Made by a program: the position numbers and the translations under genes. From the NCBI RefSeq assembly GCF_016756595.1, contig NZ_AP023257.1, forward strand, positions 4,480,001 to 4,544,000: 64,000 bases of DNA, given 5' to 3'. Source of the DNA: Mesorhizobium sp. L-2-11. GTDB taxonomy: Bacteria > Pseudomonadota > Alphaproteobacteria > Rhizobiales > Rhizobiaceae. How positions within the stretch are numbered: the first letter of the stretch is position 1; every line of letters starts with the position of its first letter. This document shows, piece after piece, positions 59,911 to 64,000 of the stretch. The notes below the pieces were generated by a model, which saw only the letters and a list, made by a program, of their open reading frames with translations, had not been told where the DNA came from and ran no database searches.

Positions 59911-61005
59911 TCATGGCCGGCTTGAAGCGGCGATCGCGGGATAGTCGGTGTAGCCAGCGGAGCCGCCGCCATAGAGCGTGGCCTGATCGAACGTGGCCAG
60001 CGGCGCGCGCGTCTGCAGCCGTTCCACGAGATCGGGATTGGCGATGAACGGGCGCCCGAAGGCGAACAGATCCGCCTTCCCCTCGGCGAGCCGCGACGCC
60101 GCGAGGTCGAGGTCATAGCCGTTATTGGCGATGTAGGTGTTGTTGAAGCGCCGGCGCAGCGATCCGAAGTCGAACGGCGCGATATCGCGCGATCCGCCCG
60201 TGGCGCCCTCGACGACATGGATGTAGACGATGCCCAAAGCGTCAAGGTGATCGACGATATAGTCGAACTGCGCCTGGGGGGCGCTGCTCGAGACGCCGTT
60301 GGCGGGCGAGATCGGCGAAATCCGGATGCCGGTGCGCTCGGCGCCGATCTCCTCGACCACCGCAGTCGCAACCTCCAGCATCAGCCGGGCGCGGTTCTCG
60401 ACCGATCCGCCGTAAGCGTCGGCGCGGAGGTTGGCGCCGTCCTTGGCGAACTGGTCCAGCAGATAGCCGTTGGCGCCGTGAATCTCGACGCCATCAAAAC
60501 CGGCCGCGATGGCGTTCGCGGCTGCTTGCCGGAAATCGCTGACGATCCCTGCAAGCTCATCGAGCTCCAGCGCACGGGGCTCCGAAACGTCGACAAAACC
60601 GTTGCCGACGAAGGTCTTGGTCGCGGCCCGGATCGCCGAGGGCGCGACGGGGGCGGCGCCGTTCTCCTGCAGGTCGACGTGCGAGACGCGGCCGACATGC
60701 CAGAGCTGCAGGAAAATCCGCCCGCCCCTGGCATGCACGGCGTCAGTGACCTTGCGCCAGCCGCCGATCTGCGCCTGCGAGTAGATGCCGGGCGTGTCCT
60801 GGTAGCCCTGTCCCTGCTGCGAGATCTGTGTGGCCTCGGAAATCAGCAGGCCGGCCGACGCGCGCTGGCCGTAATATTGCGCGGCGAGATCGCCTGGAAC
60901 GAAGCCCGGGCCAGCGCGATTGCGCGTCAGGGGCGCCATGACGATACGATTGGAGAGAGTGAGCGAGCCGAGAGTATAGGGCTCAAACAGGGTTGTGCTC
61001 GTCAT
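59911..61005 (-). CDS. Alkene reductase of the Old Yellow Enzyme family (NemA-like)
   Basis: FMN-dependent ene-reductase, 364 residues. The OYE markers are visible: MAPLTRNRA near residue 23, IFLQLWHVGRVSHVDLQENG for the flavin contacts, the catalytic GFDGVEIHGANGYLLDQF (H and N that hold the substrate), and FAFGRPFIANPDL near the C-terminus. It reduces electrophilic C=C bonds with NAD(P)H. The SDR gene precedes it by 59 bases on the same strand, so the two are probably one operon regulated by the TetR protein beyond. Confidence 0.94.
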   Translation of the reverse strand: MTSTTLFEPYTLGSLTLSNRIVMAPLTRNRAGPGFVPGDLAAQYYGQRASAGLLISEATQISQQGQGYQDTPGIYSQAQIGGWRKVTDAVHARGGRIFLQLWHVGRVSHVDLQENGAAPVAPSAIRAATKTFVGNGFVDVSEPRALELDELAGIVSDFRQAAANAIAAGFDGVEIHGANGYLLDQFAKDGANLRADAYGGSVENRARLMLEVATAVVEEIGAERTGIRISPISPANGVSSSAPQAQFDYIVDHLDALGIVYIHVVEGATGGSRDIAPFDFGSLRRRFNNTYIANNGYDLDLAASRLAEGKADLFAFGRPFIANPDLVERLQTRAPLATFDQATLYGGGSAGYTDYPAIAASSRP

Positions 61006-61064
61006 AGGTCACCTTTGTTTGTCCCCGCCGCGGCAGGGTCTTATCGAGATGGCTTCGTTGATGC

Positions 61065-61853
61065 TCAGGCGACGGTGCGGTACCGCTCGGCGGGATGCTG
61101 GTTGCCATAGTTCGGAAGCATGGCCTGACGTGCGGCCTGAAGCGCGTCCCACTGCCCTGCATCGGGCAGCGGCGGGATTGTCACCGGTTCGCGGCGGTCG
61201 AAGCCGACCAGCGCCGCATCCACCAGGTCGCCCACCTCCATCACGTTGGAAAGCGTGTTGACGTCGGCGCCGACATGTTCCCAGATCTCCGTTCGCGTCG
61301 TGGCGGGAAGCACGGCCTGGACGTAGACACCCTTCGGGGCGAGCTCGAGGCTAAGTCCCTGCGACAGAAACAGCACGAAGGCCTTGGTTGCGCCGTAGAC
61401 CGTCATGCCGAACTCCGGCGCCAGGCCGACCACGGAGCCGATGTTGACGATCGCCCCTTCGCCGGCCGCCGCAAGGCGCGGGGCGATGGCGCTGGCTAGC
61501 CGCAGAAGCGCGGTCGTGTTGAGCGCAACGAGACGCGCGACGTTGTCGGTGCTCTGCTCGATAAAACTTCCGCCGATGGCCGTTCCGGCATTGTTGACGA
61601 GGATGCCGATGCGGGTGTCATCGCGCAGCCTCGTCTCCACCGCTGCAAGCTCGGCAGGCTGCGTAAGATCAGCCTGGATGATGTCGATCGCCACGCCGTT
61701 TTCCTGACGCAGACGGGCCGCCAGGGCCTCCATTCGTGCCTTGTCACGGGCAACCAGCACGAGATCGTGCCCGCGGCGCGCGAAGCGCTCGGCATAGGCG
61801 GCTCCGATGCCGGTGGAGGCGCCGGTTATCAGGACTGACGGAATGGTGGTCAT
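61065..61853 (-). CDS. Short-chain dehydrogenase/reductase
   Basis: 262 residues from ATG 61853. Cofactor loop TGASTGIGAAYAERF, NNAG in ILVNNAGTAIGG, catalytic tyrosine and lysine in YGATKAF, with the preceding serine in IGSVVGLAP. NAD(P)-dependent alcohol/ketone interconversion. It is the first gene of the SDR-OYE pair and its promoter overlaps two palindromes of a TetR regulator. Together they suggest detoxification of an unsaturated carbonyl compound. Confidence 0.93.
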   Translation of the reverse strand: MTTIPSVLITGASTGIGAAYAERFARRGHDLVLVARDKARMEALAARLRQENGVAIDIIQADLTQPAELAAVETRLRDDTRIGILVNNAGTAIGGSFIEQSTDNVARLVALNTTALLRLASAIAPRLAAAGEGAIVNIGSVVGLAPEFGMTVYGATKAFVLFLSQGLSLELAPKGVYVQAVLPATTRTEIWEHVGADVNTLSNVMEVGDLVDAALVGFDRREPVTIPPLPDAGQWDALQAARQAMLPNYGNQHPAERYRTVA

Positions 61854-61886
61854 GGCATTGCTCTTTTCTCTGACGGACTCTATATT

Positions 61887-61902
61887 CATGACGATCATCA
61901 TG
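61887..61902. promoter_or_regulatory. TetR operator candidate, site 1
   Basis: CATGACGATCATCATG, palindromic except one pair per half, 34 bases before the SDR start. Confidence 0.65.
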
Positions 61903-61914
61903 ATTGCCGCTAAA

Positions 61915-61930
61915 TATGATGATCATCATG
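61915..61930. promoter_or_regulatory. TetR operator candidate, site 2
   Basis: TATGATGATCATCATG containing the perfect 14-base palindrome at 61916-61929. It matches site 1 at 14 of 16 positions; centre spacing 28 bases. Confidence 0.7.
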
Positions 61931-61963
61931 TAAATGTCAACGGCGCCGGCGGAGAATTTTGAG

Positions 61964-62527
61964 ATGAAGGTCAGTCGAGAACAGATGGCGGAGAACCGCC
62001 GCCGAATCCTGGATGTCGCCAGCCGGCTGTTTCGCGCCAAGGGTTTTGACGCGGTCAGCGTGGCGGAGGTGATGAAAGCCGCCGGGCTCACCCATGGCGG
62101 CTTCTATGGCCATTTCAGCTCGAAGGACGACCTGATCGCGCAGACGCTTGCCGATGTGCTCGCCGCGGACTCAGGCGCCGGGGCCGATCTTCGCGCCTAT
62201 GCAGAAGCCTATCTTTCGCCCCGCCATCGCGACAACGCCGCCGGTGGCTGCCCGACGGCGGGTCTTGTTGCGGATATCCGCCATCAGACCCCGGCTGCAC
62301 GCTCGGCCATGACGGAAGGCCTTCGCTCGCAGATCGGCCATATCGGCAAGGCGCTACCGGAGTTGGATCCGGCAGACAGACGCCGCGCAGCGATCGGATG
62401 CTGGGCAGCGATGGTGGGGGCAGTGATCCTCGCCCGGGCCATCGATGATCCGGCGCTTTCGGACGAAGTTCTGGAACAGACGCGTGCCTGGATCGATACC
62501 GGGATCAGCCAAGTGTCTGCCAGATAG
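61964..62527 (+). CDS. TetR-family regulator (of the SDR/OYE operon)
   Basis: 187 residues from ATG 61964 (MKVSREQMAENRRR, GGAGA eight bases upstream; ATG 61934 is an alternative). HTH at about residues 10-55 (RRILDVASRLFRAKGFDAVS, AEVMKAAGLTHGGFYGHF), the pattern of the AcrR/NemR-like subgroup. Cysteine in GGCPTAG could be a redox/electrophile sensor, as in NemR. Divergent from the SDR gene with two operators between, so it represses those genes. Effector unknown but an electrophile would fit the OYE gene. Confidence 0.9.
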   Translation: MKVSREQMAENRRRILDVASRLFRAKGFDAVSVAEVMKAAGLTHGGFYGHFSSKDDLIAQTLADVLAADSGAGADLRAYAEAYLSPRHRDNAAGGCPTAGLVADIRHQTPAARSAMTEGLRSQIGHIGKALPELDPADRRRAAIGCWAAMVGAVILARAIDDPALSDEVLEQTRAWIDTGISQVSAR

Positions 62528-62597
62528 CCGGCGGTCTGCAGCAGGAGTGATCTTGTCGAGAGCAATGTGGCTACCGGCGGTAGCCCCTACAGTGTGG

Positions 62598-63183
62598 CTA
62601 CTGAGCAGAGCGGTCGGCCAACAACGCCAGCCGGACGAGCTCGGACAGGCTCTTCGCCTGCATCTTCGACATGACATTGGCCCTGTAAATTTCAACCGTT
62701 CGCGGGCTGATGCCAAGTTCGTGCGCGATCACCTTGTTCGCCTTGCCGTCGACGAGCAGGTCCAGGACCTGGCGTTCGCGTTGTGTGAGCGATCCTACCC
62801 GGCTCGCCGCCTCCCTGACGTGTGCGCCATCGTGGATGGTCTTCGTCCGGCGGCCAAGTGCGGAGCGGATGGTCGCGATGAGCAGGTCGTCGTCGAACGG
62901 CTTCTCGATGAAATCGATCGCGCCCTCCTTCATTGCCTCGACTGCCATGGGCACGTCGGCGTGGCCCGTCATCACGATCACAGGGAGAAGCGAGCCACGA
63001 GCCTTCAGCCGACGCAGGAATTCGATGCCGTCGATGCCCGGCATCCGCACGTCGGTAACGATGCAACCGGAATCCGAACCCTCCACGTCTTCCAGGAAGG
63101 CGGAGGCGGATTCGTGCAGCCTGACCGCAAGGCCGTCCGACGCGAGCAGGAATGCCAGCGACTGGCGGACAGCCAGATCGTCG
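62598..63183 (-). pseudogene. FixJ-family response regulator, 5'-truncated
   Basis: Intact part: REC with phosphoacceptor D in TDVRMPGIDG, TGHADVPMAVEAMKEGAIDF, IEKPFDDD; then the LuxR-type helix-turn-helix (LTQRERQVLDLLVDGKANKV, ISPRTVEIYRANVMSKMQA), all as in FixJ. The same frame continues upstream (SDDLAVRQSLAFLLASDGLA) to about 63183 but the first strand and acidic cluster are replaced (RPVS before DDLAVRQ) and no start codon with a proper sequence is present. The first GTG (63086) would make a protein without the acidic pocket. Probably disrupted by insertion or rearrangement; a transposase lies just upstream. Confidence 0.7.
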
Positions 63184-63375
63184 GATACCGGACGCGCGCG
63201 CAGCGCCAGGAGCCAGCATTGGCGAGCAGATACTCTAACGTCGCGTTCTGGGCCAAAGCGACGTGACCGCTCTGAAGTCGACGGAGCCGGGAAGCCGCCG
63301 TTCGTTCCGCTTCAACCGTTCGGCCGGATTCGACCAAAGTACTTGGGCGATTTTCGTCCGTTTCCACCCAAGCGG

Positions 63376-64000
63376 TCACTTAGCTTCCGCGACTGTCGTG
63401 GCAACTCGTTCTCTGCGAAGTGAAAGGATCGAAGATGGCAAAAAGCCCTTCGGATAGAGCTCAATGCGCGAGGGGCGTCGCCGGCGGTGCTTGCTCGTTG
63501 CAAAGGCGTCCACATCGCGTTCCCGCGACAGCAGGAATTTCAGGAAGCTTATGTCTCTCACACGGCAGGTTTGATAAATGCTCAACAATATCAGCTGCTC
63601 TGTAAGCCCTGCTTCTTTGACGCTTCGTCCGACATCCTCCCGATAATCGCTGATGCGTTTGATTGCGTTCTCGGCCAGATTGTTGTTCCACGACACACCG
63701 TCATGTTGCAGGAACGTGAACAGGCGCTCGCGATTGTGGAGTAGACGTTCCTGCAAAGTTTTGGAGACATCGGATTCGTAGGTGTGCTCCGCAAGCGCAT
63801 CGAAGAACGCCGCCACAGCCCTCGCGTGGCCTCTTAGGTACTTGCGCTTGAGGCCATGCTTATCGACTATGACGACGATTGACCGCAACAAGGCACCAAA
63901 CGGCACCGTAATGGACTGAAGCTCCTGATCGAACGGATTGTCGAGGATTGCGCGATTCATGTCGCGCATCAAGTGAATAAGGCAGCGCTGGTGCAAACAG
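63376..64000 (-). mobile_element. Partial transposase (IS66-like), extends past the right edge
   Basis: About 207 codons of a transposase C-terminal part on the minus strand, open to the window edge. Features: LHQRCLIHLMRDMN at the edge, then LSWNNNLAENAIKRISDYRE (NN-LAE-A motif of IS66-type DDE transposases, E as the last catalytic residue) and GLTEQLILLSIYQTCRVRDI, SFLKFLLSRERDVDAF. The end, with RHRRRRPSRIELYP, is basic. No terminal inverted repeat could be delimited. The adjacent FixJ remnant suggests that the insertion or its imprecise loss damaged it. Confidence 0.7.

Overview
The window is GC-rich alphaproteobacterial chromosome, most like Mesorhizobium or a close Phyllobacteriaceae/Rhizobiaceae relative. 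This is inferred from the gene families (waaA-lpxK with a DUF374 acyltransferase and DUF4170, DUF2093, a TIGR01459 HAD protein, M16 peptidase pair, RES/Xre toxin-antitoxin) and from many dispersed palindromic intergenic elements of the rhizobial kind. No rRNA, tRNA, CRISPR array, plasmid or phage replication gene was seen. The only transposase is a partial one at the right edge.

Layout. 1-2234: a DMT permease (cut by the left edge) divergent from a LysR regulator, then a small DUF2093 gene. 2304-7902 (minus strand): tight pmbA/tldE - cysQ-like - DUF4170 - DUF374 - waaA - lpxK series, i.e. Kdo-lipid A assembly plus housekeeping. 8251-10412: GT2 glycosyltransferase, methyltransferase and GtrA flippase with overlapping ends, an envelope-glycosylation cassette. 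11001-12458: a RES toxin/Xre-type antitoxin operon behind a clear inverted-repeat operator. 12633-14890: an ornithine-cyclodeaminase-family enzyme divergent from a PLP hydroxyaspartate/threonine dehydratase-like enzyme. 14975-16760: a PIG-V-like membrane glycosyltransferase and a membrane-anchored partner. 16859-23463: a LacI-controlled ABC sugar importer (no ATPase gene) with a GH127 beta-L-arabinofuranosidase-type enzyme; two near-identical palindromic operators lie in front of lacI.

23824-27284: secreted cupin, HNH endonuclease, a cluster of palindromic repeats, and a CapA-type protein. 27312-33986: a signalling island with a small cytochrome c, a periplasmic protein, a LuxR regulator, an OmpR-type regulator, a triple-PAS hybrid kinase and a second response regulator overlapping it. 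34028-37413: a CDF-like membrane protein, a secreted protein with tandem IDPN repeats, an ADYC-domain protein and a patatin. 37657-40534: two M16 peptidases, one catalytic (HFFEH) and one not; the latter carries a palindromic repeat inserted in frame inside its signal peptide. 40629-48086: rsmD, an S4/RluB-type pseudouridine synthase with a long repetitive basic N-terminus, tadA, a lipoprotein and ileS. 48261-53471: a truncated Xre antitoxin, MipA/OmpV, an alpha/beta hydrolase, HdeD, ribF and a NagD-like HAD hydrolase. 53834-64000: an orphan TadG-like vWA protein, DUF2189, GST/HxlR, DUF1761/TetR, OYE reductase and SDR divergent from a second TetR, a 5'-truncated FixJ-type regulator and a partial transposase.

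The more unusual signals are the in-frame repeat insertion in the M16 peptidase, the RES/Xre operon with its operator (plus a second decayed Xre antitoxin), the tandem-repeat secreted protein sharing a promoter motif with the hybrid kinase, and several operator-like palindromes beside regulator genes. All functional statements are made by reading the sequence; no database search was possible.
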